Made by a program: the position numbers and the translations under genes | DNA from: Sacculina carcini | Taxonomy: Eukaryota > Arthropoda > Thecostraca > Sacculinidae | DNA length: 64,000 nucleotides | Direction of reading: 5' to 3' | Assembly: GCA_916048095.2 (NCBI GenBank) | Contig: OU696577.1 | Location: 2,696,501 to 2,760,500 of the forward strand | Notes under the pieces: model-generated | What the model was told of the DNA's origin: nothing | Database searches by the model: none | Seen by the model: the letters and a program-made list of their open reading frames with translations, nothing else | Shown here: positions 32,631 to 47,600 of the stretch, piece by piece | Layout: every line of letters starts with the position of its first letter | How positions within the stretch are numbered: position 1 is the stretch's first letter

Positions 32631-35600
32631 GTGAATTTTCGTTGATAAGCGATTGTACTCATCACCGCGTATAATGGAATTTATTGTTGAAACAATGTCC
32701 TTGTTTACCAAGAGCTATAATTTAGCTTGAAATGTCAGTGTGTAGCGGTGAATGGGTACAAATTCTTCTACACGACCGGTCTACGTGCTCCGTATCCTGG
32801 TTTTCATAGCGTAGAGAGGGTCAGATTAAGTGCCGCTCGTTGCTTGGTGTCAACACCCTTACTCTTCCCATGCGGCGAGTATTTGTACTCAATTAAAAAT
32901 CGTTTGCTTATTTTTGATATTTTTGTGACTCTTGCTGGGGTTCAGCAGTATCAATGGGTTCTCATGTTAATTGTGTTGGCAATTGTCTGTGGTCATTTAT
33001 CACGCGCGGGAGAAGTTTTCATTCATGCGATTGAGCGCGTCTGTTTTTCGCCACTGCAATTGTGTCCTCTGCCTATCATAACTTCACTGCACATTGCTGA
33101 GGCGTGAGTCATCATTTTGCCGAGGTCTCACTATTCACCGAGTGTAGCAGGTCCCTCTGTCTCGCCATGAACGCTAGGTGGCGATTGATGTTTCCATGGT
33201 TCCACATAGTTTATAATAGCGTGGCACATGCAGAATGTGTTTTTCACTCAAGTCCCGGTCTATTTCTTTTTCCTAACTAAGCTAGCCTAACTATCCAAAC
33301 CTAATCCAACCTTACCTAACAAGAAAGATAAAGAGAACCGTGACTGAAGCGTAGGCGTAATGGTCCGCAGGTGAAATAATCCTGATTCCCGTGGCTGTGC
33401 ATGCCACTACACATGTCAGCTCATGCCTACTTGTTCAGTAACGATTAGATGCCAGTTTAGGGGCGCGTGCTTTCTGTGACTTTCTAATATCTTCCGGCTC
33501 TGGCGCCACAGCGTGAAGAGGGTCGGCTCTGATGTGGTAGCTAGTTGCATATAAGCTCTGCACTTCTTATAAGCTCTGCTGCAGATAAGCTCGCACTTCT
33601 TTCCCGCGTTATGAGTGCTATCTTATCCACCGTTGACCTTTAACCTTTCTGTAGCCGTGTACGCTTAGTTTATTTCATATGCACGTGACATAATTTGTGT
33701 GTGTTAAAAGATGGCTGTTGCAAAGTATTCATGTTTCTCGTTCTCTCATGGTCTAAGACGCACACTTTGTGCTTCAGTGGTCTGGGGTTGGATTGGTTAA
33801 TACTGTATTGTTTGTTCAACTTAAATCTTCCAAAATGTAAGCAATGTTTTGTTCATTTTCTGGCTTTTTTGTGAAAAATTCCTGCTTACCATTTGACTTC
33901 ATCATTGTCACATTGTGCAGACATGCATGTACACTCTGGCTTGCGGAACCAGCCTGTAGAGATTGTACATCACCTTGCATATTGTATTGCTGTCATGTGT
34001 GTTGTCATAGCGTTGATTGTGGAACGCTTGTGTACCCTTGTGGTCATTTTGAGATTCTACATATATTCATGCGCTGCACTTTTGGTGTGTGTGTGTGTGA
34101 GTTCATATTCGAATGCATGTGCGTCCAATCATGTGTGTGTGTGTGTGTGGTTGGGTGTTTGTTGATGGATGTATGTTGTGTTTTGAATTACCAACATTCC
34201 ATCACGGCAGCCATTATTTGCTGACGACAATCGACTGTCGCGTGGGAACGTTTCATTGGTACTTGCAAAAGCACTCTTTTTCGCTTTGGAAAACGTGCGT
34301 CTGGGGTTGTTCGGTGCAGTCGAGCGAATCTGCCTGAAGATCAGTCAGAATGGGAATTTTCTGGTTTGACGGCTTTATCATGGAACTATATTTCTGACAG
34401 CGTTTGTGCAAAAATGAACATTATTTCAATTCTACAATTTTAATTTCGTTGTCTACTTTTCACGGTCTTGTACACTTTGGGTCATTTGACAATCTGGAAA
34501 AGAATTGTTATCACTGGAAATTGATGAGAAAATTATTGCTGCACAACTTGTTAACACGGCTCCGCAATGAATATCCACCGTTTGTCAATTTTCATTTTGA
34601 CCAGCATCGTCACAACTATCTTGTGGGCACTTCCTCTTTTCTGTTCATGCTCAGACGGCGGTAAACTTGCGTCCCTGGGCACACATCGCTTCATGTTTCC
34701 AATCGTCTCATCTTGGCATCGTGTGTGGTTGATATATGGATTCTCCTTAATTTAGACATATAAAGGATGTTCCTCCTTGGCTCAGTAGCGGATCCAGAGT
34801 GCAATTTTGCGCGGTGGCTGAATGATTTGGGGGGGGGGGGGGGTGCTGAAAATGTTCTTCAATGATATATACACACAACTACAAACGCATTATGCGCGAA
34901 TATGCTTTGCGACAATGCTTATATCAACAAACTACACAAATATAATTTTCCTCGGCGACTTTTAGTGAATCTCTTGGTTATGAGGAGTTGATGGAAACAT
35001 TTGGGGGGGGGGGCTGAGCCTGTGATGCCCTGGATTCGCCAGTGCCTTGGTTATGATTTCATCTGTTTCTCCGAGTCATGTGATCTGGTGAGCATAATGC
35101 TGCTTGTAACACAGCTGATAGGATTTATTCAACTTATTTCGTAGTGTGATTGCAATGTTTCTGCACGTGTGTTTTTACACGCGGAAATACGACATGGCTG
35201 GTTCGTTATTGGCTGGCTGATGTGAATCGGCATAAATATATGTACATTATAGCCTGCACGCGACATGTGTGTATAAATGGACTTCTGCAGGATGTCCACG
35301 GCTATTTTTAGCAGCACAGTATTTTATTTTCAGCGACAGTCAGACAATAGAGGCAGTGCTACTAGTCAGCGATAAGAACAGTACACAAATGCGCGCCGCT
35401 TCCATAGTCGACGGGTTTGCGGTCTACGGGTTGTGTGGTTGAGTTGGCGACATGGTGGCGGTACCACTCCCTTTTGCCGACACTGGTCTGTACAGGTGTG
35501 TCCATGGACACGGCATTGCAAGGTCGTTGTCGTTCTGTACTCCGAGTGCTGACATCTAGCGTCTGTAGATGTTCTGGTATCGTCACGGTCTTGAGCAAGC

Positions 35601-38600
35601 GACAAAGCCAGGATATATATGTGTGTGTGTGTATGCGTCCGGGGTCATGCGTACATGCCCTCGTCAGTGTAGGAATGTGCGCATAATCAGATGGACAATC
35701 TTCAAGCGCAAGCGATGTTACTGCGGCTGAATATGGAATATGATATGTTTCACTTGTACTCTTTCTAGTAATTGAATCAGAGCGGTTTGATGCTGATACC
35801 CATGTTCTGTTTAATTTTTTTGTTTTCTTTCCTTGGAAACCTTGTGTGAATGAGAGCGATATTTTACTGTCATGGTAGTATTCACTCGTTCAACCTTTTT
35901 TGCTTTTTCTCGATTGAGGTAAATTGAGGTAATTGTAGCGGAAAATGTATTGAAAGTTTCGATTGAAAATTTATAATGTATTTATTTTTATTTTTATTAT
36001 TATTATTGAACAAAACGAACAAAGTGTAGTTCTGAGATTTATGGAGTTCTTAGTGTTTTTATTTCTCGATACTTGTATTGCGAAGACAGTTTAGTGTGTT
36101 TCATCTTGCATTGGTATTGTGTGCGGTTCTCGTCGGTGTCATATGATGTGAAACATTATTGGGGGAAGACTGTCAAGAGTCTTCTGAAATCGCTGACTTT
36201 GACTTCAGCAATTGCATAGTATATTGTATATTCAGCATGTATTTAGAAAATGACATGTGTTTGACAGCGCCGTATGAGGTTTTGTCAGGATTGTAAGATC
36301 TTATTCAGGCACCTTATCTTAGGCCTACCGAGATCATCACTTGGATCATAGCTTCACATGATCCAATGATCCCAAGCTGCAGTCAAATAATGCATGGTCA
36401 ATGATATTTTCTTGGGTAAATGATATAATCGATGATGACTGATGCACATGTTGATAACAGCCAATCTAAATGCCTCACATATCCATATTCAATGTATTCC
36501 AATTATTTTTTACCTCCAAAAACACGTTTGTAGACCTGCCCTTGATCCTATTGCCTAGGAAACGTGGTATATCAGTGGGATTCTGTGTTTGTCATATTCA
36601 TAATTACGAGTTTTTTGCTATGCTTTGGACCCTACTCTGATTGCTGTTGTTGTTGTTGTTTCAGCGTTCCAAATGTGGATATCTGTAATCAGCTGACAAA
36701 CAGCGACGAAATGGACTCCAAAAAGGTTAGTTTCATTATTCTGGAGTGACCTTGATGCGCTACGCTGTGACTATAGGCAAATTTCTACTTTTCAGTATTT
36801 ACAAATGACGGGAGAGGTTGAAGAAACAAGGAAACAGTAAATGTCCAATGTAGGGCAAGAGTGTTAATTCTTAATTGCGTTATTCCATTTTCTCGATACA
36901 TGGATCGATTGATGCTTAATTCAACAATAATTCAGTACTTTGTTGTGGCGGTTATATTTTTTTCCGTGAATTTGAGAGGATGCGCATTCAGTATGCTTTC
37001 ATGTATTCGTAGCTATTATGGGTGTTCCCTAAAACTATGACTTCCTACCGTTCCTTTGTTGGAGCGCTTGCAAGAAAAATATTGGTCCTCAGATTAACGT
37101 CAGACTCTTGATTTATTTGTGCTGATGGTGCTACCGCGTTGGTTAGCGCGAACTATAAATCTTACAGCAGTCAAGATTCAGTCCCGGTTGAATCCGTCTT
37201 TTTTCTACTGAAAGCGCCGGGTGTTTGTTTAGTTTTTGGTCCATCCTTTTGTCAAGTGTGTTGGTATCGATATATTGACCGTAACTCAAGAACGATACGG
37301 CTCTCTTGGGCTCACTTTCGGCATGACTTTTTTGGGGGCAGTGCGACAGCGCAATTACTGCGTTCCGTGCTGGCTCATTTATTTACGTTTGTTGTCTCTT
37401 GAACGCGGCGGCCTGGACATGTTCGCTCGTGCTACAATACTCACCGGGACCCCGGCCGTCGCTGTTGATAATCGTTTCAATAATTCAGCCTCACTCGCAG
37501 CGTGGCTGTGCCAGCTGTTTCATTTGTATCGTTCGCGCGGGGAGCTCGCTGTAAAGACACAATCAAACTTGACGGGCGCTGGTCAGTGCCGGCACGTCCG
37601 AGTGAGAATATCAATAGTCCATGCGCGATGTTGTTCCGCTCTGTGAAAATACACCCTTGGTCAGATGTGATCAGATGTTATTCGGATGGAGAAAATGTCA
37701 GTAGGCGGTGATTCGGTGTGATTGCTTTTGGCCGTCTGGTGTGTCACATTGGTTTAATCATAACATTATTACAGTATTACAAAGGGCAAATTTCTTCAGT
37801 TTTGGACGATGTTGTGTGTTTGTGAACGGTTTATCGTTTGGCGGTGTAGCAACATAGTGGGACAATTGTTTTTGGTTGTTGTTAGTTGTTGATTATTTGT
37901 CTTGCTCATGGATTAATCTAATCTTCAAGCTGATCATACTCATTTGGTGACATATTCTGCATCGGCTGCCTAACATGGACGTCTGATCATGATTTCACTT
38001 CATTTTCTCTTTTCAAGTGAAGCTCAAACTTTGACCATAGCATATGATCTTTTCGACGTTTCGAGTTATTTTCCTTATCAATGATTGTAGGGATTTAGCC
38101 GTCCACCCATAAACCTGCATCATTACTCATGCACTCATGTCCTACGCACTGCTGGAAAAATAGCGCGTTAAGCTTCGTCTGACGCCCTTACAAACTACTC
38201 TATTACAACTCTATCTCTCTGTACTATTTTCCCAAGCTCTGTTCTTATTCTGGCTTGTTCATTTTGTCCACGCTATTGGGGCTTCGACGTGGCATGGGCG
38301 TCAGGTATGTACGGCGTTATTTCTCAAGGCGGCGCAGATGTAGCGACACACTCGGGCGCATACAAGCATACCATTTGTATTCTCCAAGTTCGCTTACGCC
38401 CATTTGCTAAACCCAATGTTGGCGTGTCAATGCGTGGTCTGCAATGTGTTATGTACCGATCGCAATGTGCCGAATGTGCGTGTGTGGTGCACTGAAGACC
38501 AGTCGTCTTTCCATGACACTGGTTTCATCAGCTGTGATTGGTAGTGGCGTTTGGTCGGTGGTGTTTGTAGAGTACGGCTCTTTTTGTCCGGCGTGTGAAA

Positions 38601-41600
38601 TTCTAGCATACAGCGTCGTAGCTATCAACATCAGACATTCTTCTACTCCCTGACCTGGTGTCTTCATGACACTTTTTTGGTAATGGCCGCTACGAATGGG
38701 CTGAACCGAATTATTTTGCTTAAACTGTTTTCTATTTCATAGGGCTAGTTTTGCAGAAATTGATCCCGGACCTACGATGGGTGTTATAGTCGAGTCCGTC
38801 AAAATGTTTGTGTATTGGGCTTACTTTGTATTACAATAACATTGCATCTTCTATTAACGGTGCTTATTTCGACGCTTTTTTTCATTACTGATGGTTTTTT
38901 ATTGTAATGTTTGTTCGTGTGCATTTAGGGTGATGTATTGCAATTCGCTCATCACAGCTTTTGCATGGGAATTGTAAGTGTAAACACAATTCTGACAGAG
39001 TTCAATGTGAAGGTGTATATTTATTTTGGGTGCGTTATTCAGAGGGGCGGACTGCGTGGTCCCGTGGCTAAGCGTTCTCCCGACGCCGTGGTCACCATGC
39101 GGGGTTGGCTGGACAAGCAGGGATCGGAAGGCCTGCGTTTGTGGAAGACTCGCTGGTTTGTCCTCAGCGAGTACTGCCTCTACTACTATAAAGGTGAGAC
39201 TAGTAATGCTGAATACAGTAGATATTTTACGTGTTCGGTTAGCGTTATGTATGGATGGTTTGCTACAGCTGTCAGTATCATTGTCAATGTCATTTATCTC
39301 TCACTAGAAACAGCTGATGTTATTTTGTATTTTTTATTGTATTTTTTTTCTTCGAATGCTATATAGTCATTCGGGGCAAATGACGATCGTTTTCATTAAC
39401 ATCTAACCAGCGCTTATACTAATGACGATAGCAAAACATACTAAGTACCACATAGTGTGTTGGTACACTGTGCTTCTATCCCCGTATTGAAAGCTTTTGA
39501 AAACTTTGTTTTTTCAAATACAGATCGAATTTAGTGGTGCGATCGTCATTTACCCCAGTGGGGTAAATGACGATTTTCGTAGGGTAATTAACGATCGATC
39601 CGTAATTCGTTAATTTGAAGGTAATTTGGCATTCTAGATGATAGATAAAGACAGAAATTATCAACTAAATATATTCAAACGGAAAACAAAGATGAACTAG
39701 CTCACATTACAATGCTAGCTTACTTAGCCTGGCCTTAAGGCTGATACATAATACACTCTATGAAAAGAAGTGTTTTGTTCCGTTATAGCATGGCTTCAAT
39801 GCCAACTCTCAGCAGATCTTCCAAAGATAAATCACTGGATGTATTTGCTTCAGTTATTGCGACACTGTTGATTTCGAGTCCTCATCATCCCCTTTCGACA
39901 TTCTCTTCTTCACTTTTGTCATTTTCTTTGGTTATTCCTTGCTAGACTTCTCAGTTTGAGTAGGAGCTCCCTTCTTGCGAGGTCTTGTCTTAGACTTGTT
40001 CATCTCTGCAATCTTTTGGTGGCAATTCTCATCAGTTATTACAGCTCATGGGAATGACTCTCCTCTTTTTTGTGAGGGAGTCGCACGACGTCCTCTGGAG
40101 TGTAGGACAGTCTCTATGCAAGCCAAGTGAAGCTGTTTGCATGACCGCCGCGGTATTCTAGTCGACTATGGCTCCTGGCGGGCTCCGCGAAGTACATTTC
40201 CTCGAAGTAATGCAAGACGTCGTCGCACGTGGTGCACCACGGGGCAATTGACGATCGCTATAGGGGTAAATAGAAATCGGGGATGGGGCATATTACGATC
40301 GGTGTGGGGCAATTGACGATCGCTACCCCGATCGTTAATTGCCCCCACACCGATCGTAATATGCCCCACTTTCAGAATGATGTGGTGTCTTTAATACTTG
40401 CATATAAATGCTATGGAAGAGATAGCTATAGCCAATTGCCCCAGTTTCTTGAAGCGATCGCGAATTGCCCCCAAAATTTGTCCATGTGGTGAATTATGAC
40501 AAATTTTCTGAAACATTGCAAATGTTTTGTGCAACATGTTTTGAAAGGTTTTGGGAGAAATTGTGTCACACATTCATTTTTTAACGTAGAAAGACGATTC
40601 ATACACTGAAATGACCGCAAACGATTCATCTAATAGTTTATCCACTCTTTTCTTGTACATAGCGATTTCAACTCTCCTAAGGTCAAAATCATTTTTTACC
40701 CCCAAAATAACCAAATCGCCATTTGCCCCAAATGACTATATGCGATATTATTTTCATAGGAACGACATTTTGGTTGTATTTCAGTGTACTTGGTCTCATT
40801 GTTTGTGTAATTGCATTGTGTGTCCGACGGGGATTTACCGTGTCCATTGAGCGAATGCATGAGTGCTCTCAGCGAAATTTGCCGGCATATTTACACCGGT
40901 CTGCAACGGTCTCCTCGTCTTGTAAACTCATTGTATGCGTTCTTCTATCACACGAAGGCTTGTCCCGACCAGCCTCTGCAGTGATTCAATTTCTCGCGGC
41001 TGATGTCATTCTGTATTCGTGGTCATGCACTTGTCCTTACTGCCGTATTTGTTTTTGTCGCTGTTTTGCTCATACACCTCTTCGATGTTTCTGGCTGTTT
41101 CTCTCCTCTTGCCCAGTCGGATTTCCCTCATTCACCCTGCTCTCTTCCAACTTGTTGTTGTCGGGCTTCCCCCGTCGCACTTGTCGTTCCCTATTGTTAT
41201 TCGCTTTCATGTGTCGAGTTGGTGTGTGTTTGTATTCGCTCTTCCCCTTCCTTTATCCCTGTCCGTGTGTGTGTGTGTGTGTGTGTATGCTTGTGCGTTT
41301 GCGTGTGAACCGGTTCGTGAGTGTTTGATGGGCCGGTGTATACAGTGAAGTTGTTGAGTCTGTGTTGTGTGACCATTCACTGTTTCTCAGAGGGCGTACA
41401 CTTACGACCGTCGTGTCAGTGTTTGCGTATTGTTACCGTACGACATGAAAAGTGGTCGCTGTACTGTGCGATGGTATGTACGTGTATGTCGGTTTGTGTG
41501 TGTGCGCGTGTGTGTGCGTTTGATGTAGGAATGTTGTACATCTGGGTTAGTATGAGATTTATGAATACTCTGGTTTCATATCGTTCTCATTGGTTTGAAA

Positions 41601-44600
41601 ACTAAATGTAGCAATGCGCATTCAATTCGTCTTATTATTAGCATAAACAATTTATAGTATAATTTGTATGGTAGCTGAAGCGTACTTTGTACTATTTCGG
41701 TTATTCAACCGTAGTGGAGATTTTGCGTTTTTTTCCATGACACACATTTCCTTCAACTTGCTTGTCTCTGTTTTTGCATTCTACATCAAGGGTCTAGGTC
41801 AAAGTCAGTGGTGTATATCGTCATGCTGGAGGTACGGAATTGCGTTTATTATCTTGTTTTATACGGCTAACATTCTCATGTTCATTCTTGTTGCATTTCT
41901 TCTTTCATCTTTAGCTCTGTTATATCCCGAGACATTTTCACAATGGGATAATTCCCGTTTAGGAATTGGATGACCTTTGCATATGCAGCCGAGTGAAGTG
42001 GGGTGGGGTGTTGGGCTATGTTCTTAAATTAAATCATTCTTAACCCGAATACAATTTCTCGTTGAATTGCGTTATTTTCCATTTTGTCAGCTTTTCCAGG
42101 GTGCACATTTTCTAAAAAAGTATATGAGATTGTTATTCGTCGTGAATATGAGTGTTCGAGCATTAGAGTGCGAAGACCCAAAGACAAATTTACTTTTACA
42201 TTTCTCACATCTCGAGTTAAAAAACGCTTAATCAATGTTTGTAACCAAAAATACCATCCGCTTGCAAATATCCATCTGGGTTATGTTTATCCCCTCAAGC
42301 GAAACAACTTTGAATTCGTTCACGCTTCCTGTTATGCTTCTGTTTGCGTGCTAACTGTGGCTGTGATTTGTGACTTGTTGTATTCGGTGGTTGGTCGCAC
42401 GTGCAGACAACAAGGAGGACAAGCTGCTTGGTTCTATTACACTGCCGTCGTACCGCGTCAGTCCCGTGGCGACCGAGGATCGCGTGCATCGGCGCTTCGC
42501 GTTCCGCATCGAGCACAGCAACATGCGCACCTACTACTTTGCGTGCGACAACAAGACACGCATGACCGAATGGATGAACGCCATCAGCCTGGCCAGTATT
42601 ATGCAGCGTCACGACGTCCGTCAAACGTGAGTCTGTCGTCACCACGTGCACCACCAATGACACCCAACTTGTTGTCCTTCGGCAGTCCGTAGTAATCTTT
42701 TCAGGATAGAGTAGTTCGAAATGAGTGATGGTGTCTTTGCTGTTATTTCTGTTTTCACCAATGGTTCTAACGTTTTACGGGAGTATACACGTTTTGCACG
42801 TCTTGCTGACTTTATCCAGTGCAGTCTATCTCTTCACGTCTGATTACGCTCAGTTTGTTTACCGGCATATATCATATATGTTCGAATTTCGGTAGTTAGG
42901 ACAGTTCTGGGATGGAATGTGTAAGGACGTATCTTTTGCTTTATGACACGCTAATTATTATCTTGAGTAAATATACCGCCCATTCCGTGGATAAAGAGCT
43001 AGTGAGTAAGTTGGTCATAGTCAACCATTACAAGCTGGTAGAATGGTGAGCTTTAATACCCGTTGTTTTGCGCATATCTTGTGGATGATATGCTTTTGAA
43101 TCCTTGTGTGGTACGTTTTGGGAAGAGCTCTTATGTAGGTCGATGTTAGGTGTCGATACACTTCCTGTATATCTGACAGTCTTGTATTTTCGTGCAGTCT
43201 AATTGTGTCTTCTCAAAATTCTTACACTTCATCCAATCCATTGCATGCAATCAGTGTCATCGTTTGTAGAATTGCGTTCTCTCATGAACTTCAATTCATC
43301 CTTGATCGTGTAGTCGGCCTTGTTTGAAACCAAGTGTACTCTTGTTGATGATCTCTTGTAGATAATCTTGATGCTGATATCAATGATGATTACAGGGACG
43401 TTCGTTCTGCTATCGCGGCGGCGTGCGAGGAGCGACTGTGCAGCGCCGACTCTGGTATGGGCACGGCGCCTGCCTCACTGACATTATCCAACGGCGGCAT
43501 GTCGTTGATTACGTCGTCGGGATGCGACACAGCTGACGTGCCGCAGCCGCTGTACGCCAACGCGCCGCCCAAGCCGCGACGGCTCAGCTGTGAGGCGCCG
43601 GCTGCCGTGGCCGTGTCGACACCGATGACGGCGGTTGTGGCGCACGCTCCGGCACATCGCCGCACTCCCGACGTGTACTCGCCGGCCGCACGTGGTCACT
43701 GGCCGGTGGCTCGCTGCATGGTCGGCGACTACGACGACCTTTACTCCGGCCCAGCAGGCGGTACAGCAGTGGCTTCAGCCAGTGTGGTTTCATCGCACGA
43801 GCGAGATTCACTAGCTTCGTCAAGTACCGGGGGTCGCATCCAGGCCACCCCGGCCGCAGTCTATCAGAACGTGCCGGCGCCCAAGTGTATGTTGCCGACG
43901 GCCACAGTCCGACCTCAATCTGCTGCCGCTGAGATGCTGCTGTCGGCACCGTCGTTCTCATTGGGCGCTGGCGCCGATACCGGCGGCCGGATGGCGTTTT
44001 CCGGCATGGAACAGCCGCCACTTGTCGAGTGGCGTCGACCCAAGTCCAGTATGGCCACGACGGAGCCGGCCGGTTGTGACGACGAGCAGTGGTCGGAGCA
44101 GCAATACGCCGACCGCATGCGCCAGGCGTCGTACAGTCGACTGGTCGATGCGTCTGCCGGCGGTCAGGCTGTGCCACATCGCCACTGCCTCGACGTGCGG
44201 CCCCAGCAGTCGGCCATCAACGGTCGGCCGATGGCGGCAGCCGCTCAGGCCTTCAGCAGATCGGCAAGCGCACGTTATGGTCGTCGTCGTTCACGCGATC
44301 AGCCGCCATTGACCGACGCAGCAGTAGCGGCGACTGCGGCAGAGACGATCAACAACGTGGGCTCAGCGACAGGAGAGCAGTTGGTAAGACGGACGTTTAT
44401 TGTATTCGGCTAGCTATCGGATAGACGAAACAATATGTGTGTGTTATGTAGAGATTGCCCGCCTCGTAGCTGAGTGGCTATGATGCACGCTTTGTGCACG
44501 AAAGGTCCAGGGTTCGATTCCTTGGCGAGGTGAAACGGTTGGGTTAGTTTCTTAAAGGTATAGCACAACTGCCACAAGGTGGGTTTCATGTGCGCGCAGT

Positions 44601-47600
44601 TGTGCAGTTTTCTGTGCTGGCGCGTGACTGCGAGATGACCCGTGTGTGGCGGCCGGACCTGCGGTGTGCCAACCGGGGCATTGAGGCTTGGCCCCTACAC
44701 ATAGCCTTATCCACTGTTGTGCTCAAATGCGTCATTAGTTTTACTATATTTATGTAGAAGTTGGACTCGAATATCGTATGTCTGTCTCTGTCTCTCTCTG
44801 TCCTTTGTGTGTGTGTGTGTGTGCGTGTATGTTCAACGTTCACTACATGTATGTGTGTGTGTGTTTTGTCACAAATAATCGTGTAACGCGTTCAAGATAA
44901 CGAGATAAATATCGAATGTGGCATAAACCCGTCAAGTCGAAGATTCCAGGACTAACAAATCATCAATTTCGTAGGGTTGAAAGTGACACGGAGTAATACA
45001 CATGCCATACACTCATCACTAACATGTGTGTGTGTGTGTGTTTGGTATGTGTAGCGTGAGGAGTCTATGCGACGACTGTTGGAGTGGAAGCAGAGGATGC
45101 TGTTGTCACCGCTGACACGCAGATCATCCAAGCTCGAGGCGTCCCGTCTTGTGCTCCCTCCGAACCAGTACCGAAGGTCGGTGTGCCATGATTATCCCGC
45201 CCAGCTGGTGCAAGTGCGCTTGTGCTAATGCGGTATTATCGTTTGGTGGCTATTGTAGAATGAGAGCTAGCCGACGAGATTTGGGAAATGTGTATAGATT
45301 GGGTGAACTTATATAGTTACTTGTGTACTTATATTATAGATTACTATATTGTGCAGTGGCTCTTAACCTGTGGGGAATTCCTCACTGGTGGGGAATGGAA
45401 GAGTTGCCAAGTGGGAAGTTAAAGGTGGGACAGAACAGGACAAATGGGTGCTTTTATCCATTCAGATTCGTTTATTTTTTTTTCTAATGACCTCTTGACA
45501 TTTACTTTGATGTAACAACTGTATTTATTCAATTTATCAGCACTGTTGTGGAAAATTAAGAGATGACTCATTGAGAAGTGGGAAATCAGAGAAAAGGGTT
45601 AAGAATACTGAGATAGTGGATTACTAGGTTATAAGTAGTAGATAGTTATAAATGATGGACTCTTATAGTATCAAGTTCCGTTTAAATTTGGGTACTGAAC
45701 TTCTAGGTGTGAGAAATTGTTGCTTATAGATCGTGCTATTTATTGCATATATCATTATTCCATGCTCTTTATGGCTTTCACCCTGCTCATTATACGTCTG
45801 TTTATATTTCTAAGTGTTTCTCAGTTGTTCTGGTCGTTTGTTGCAGAAGGGTTCGCGAGGAACAAGAACGGTCTCAAGTTTGTCGTCAGCCACGTCCACA
45901 AACAGCTCTGGGTGTTCAACATCCTGACGAGACAGGTGAGGCGGATCTCTGTGTTTTGCACACTAGATGTCTTCTGCCCTCTATAATGTTTAGCGGGAAC
46001 ACTGGCGCTACTGCATCTTCTCTCTACTCTCGCGGTATTAATCTCGGTGCTTCTATATTATTGATATTGGCGGTATTTTCTTGCATGCTACCACTGGCCC
46101 GGTTACGTATGGGCATGCTTCACACTAACATCTGGGCTTGGGAGACTGATTGAAGGTTTACACTTGCCAACTTACAACTAGCTACGCGCCAGCCAGTTTT
46201 TCCTAGTATTGTGCGACTCCGTGCGATCATAATGTGATCATTACGATCTGGTCGAAAGCAAATTGATCAAAGACGCTACATTTCCTGTGCCATTCGTCTT
46301 GTCACAACGTCATGCCAAACCATCGATAAATAATGTGATTCGCTGCTGTTTCAGAATCGAATTCCTCTTTTCACTTTGCCATGTGGAACACGGTTTCCAC
46401 GGATCTTTTTCCTCATTGGTTGTTTCATGTAATATTTGTCTTGTGTGGGTGTGTGTGGGTGTGTGTGTGTGCATGTGAGTGATCGTTGGTTCATAGTTCT
46501 TATGTCGGTGCGGTATGTGTTGGTTGCATGCTCACATATTGCTGGATCTGTGTAATTGTGTATTTATTCTATTTTAACTCGGGAGACTCAGAGGACATGA
46601 CCAGCATATATCAAGCGGGCTGTGTATCCTAATGGTCAACAAGCACACATGCGCTGAATTATTTTTGCATTTGTATGTTGAACTTTAGCAGGCTTATTCC
46701 ATATGTATTTGTGATAGCGTTACACCTTCACCCGTCCGTCTTTGTCACTGGAGATTGTTGCTGGAGCCGGAATGCAGCGACAGGAACATACAATTGAAGT
46801 GCGCGTTCTCTTGTATTTGTGGTAGTACCACGAAATGAATAGAGTATATATAGTAGAGTATATACCACGAGTATATTGAATAGTAGAACAGTATATGAAC
46901 GTTTGATGTATATGTTTCTGGTGGTGGATCACTTTTCTCGTCGTAAATACGACGAATAATTACGTCTGGAGTTTTCACTACACGATGCACTACACTGACA
47001 ATTCGGGTTTTTCATACCAGCTACTTAACATTCCATTGTGGAGTTTAGTGTGTATTGGTGGAGTGGATTGGTATTTCATGATCTTGGCATGCAACTGGGA
47101 TGTGAATGTCGCTTTGTACTTGCTTCGGTGATTGTATAACAGTTTTGAGTGGCTGAATACTAACACAGATTACTGAATGCCGCTCTGACTCCTGGAAAGG
47201 TTGGCTTCTTTCTTGTTATTGTACATTTTTTATTCAATGTGAGTTTTGATCGATCTACTAAACGCATTGGTTTTCCATACATTACTATTGTTATGCGACT
47301 TTCGTCACTTAAGTTACGAAATCTTTAATGGATGGGTCTAGGGACATTTTATGCATACATTTATTGTATTTTTGTGATTAAACTGTGTTTAACGTTGAGC
47401 GGAATTGTTATCTGCAGATGGACGGAAGGATATGTTGATGCAACCACAAGAGGACTACGCCAATGCTATGCGTATGCAAGTTAGCAGACGGACGGAATCT
47501 CGGTCGTCAAACTCCTCAACTGCGGCTGTTTCTTCACCTCGAGGTCCGCGTAGCGTCCGCTCTCCATCGGAACGGATTAGACGCCAACGGCACAATCAAC

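Larger units (their letters stand above)
39194..42406 (+). other. PLEKHA-like intron 3
   Basis: A 3.2-kb intron that splits the PH domain. It contains the 1.4-kb transposon 39364-40738 and a (GT)n array at about 41267-41286. Open frames at 40723-41328 and 41668-41973 are hydrophobic by base composition and not protein-like. Confidence 0.6.

Noticed and set aside
40723-41973. Hydrophobic open frames in intron 3 of the PLEKHA-like gene
   Set aside because: Lie between two halves of one PH domain and are rich in codons from T-rich DNA; no signal of an independent gene.
43584-44177. A 197-residue minus-strand frame
   Set aside because: Shadow of the GC-rich PLEKHA-like exon 5, which has agreeing phases and family context on the plus strand.
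44458-44532. A functional tRNA gene
   Set aside because: A and B boxes are perfect, but position 33 is G, the anticodon stem is weak and a long non-tRNA body follows, so a SINE is likelier.
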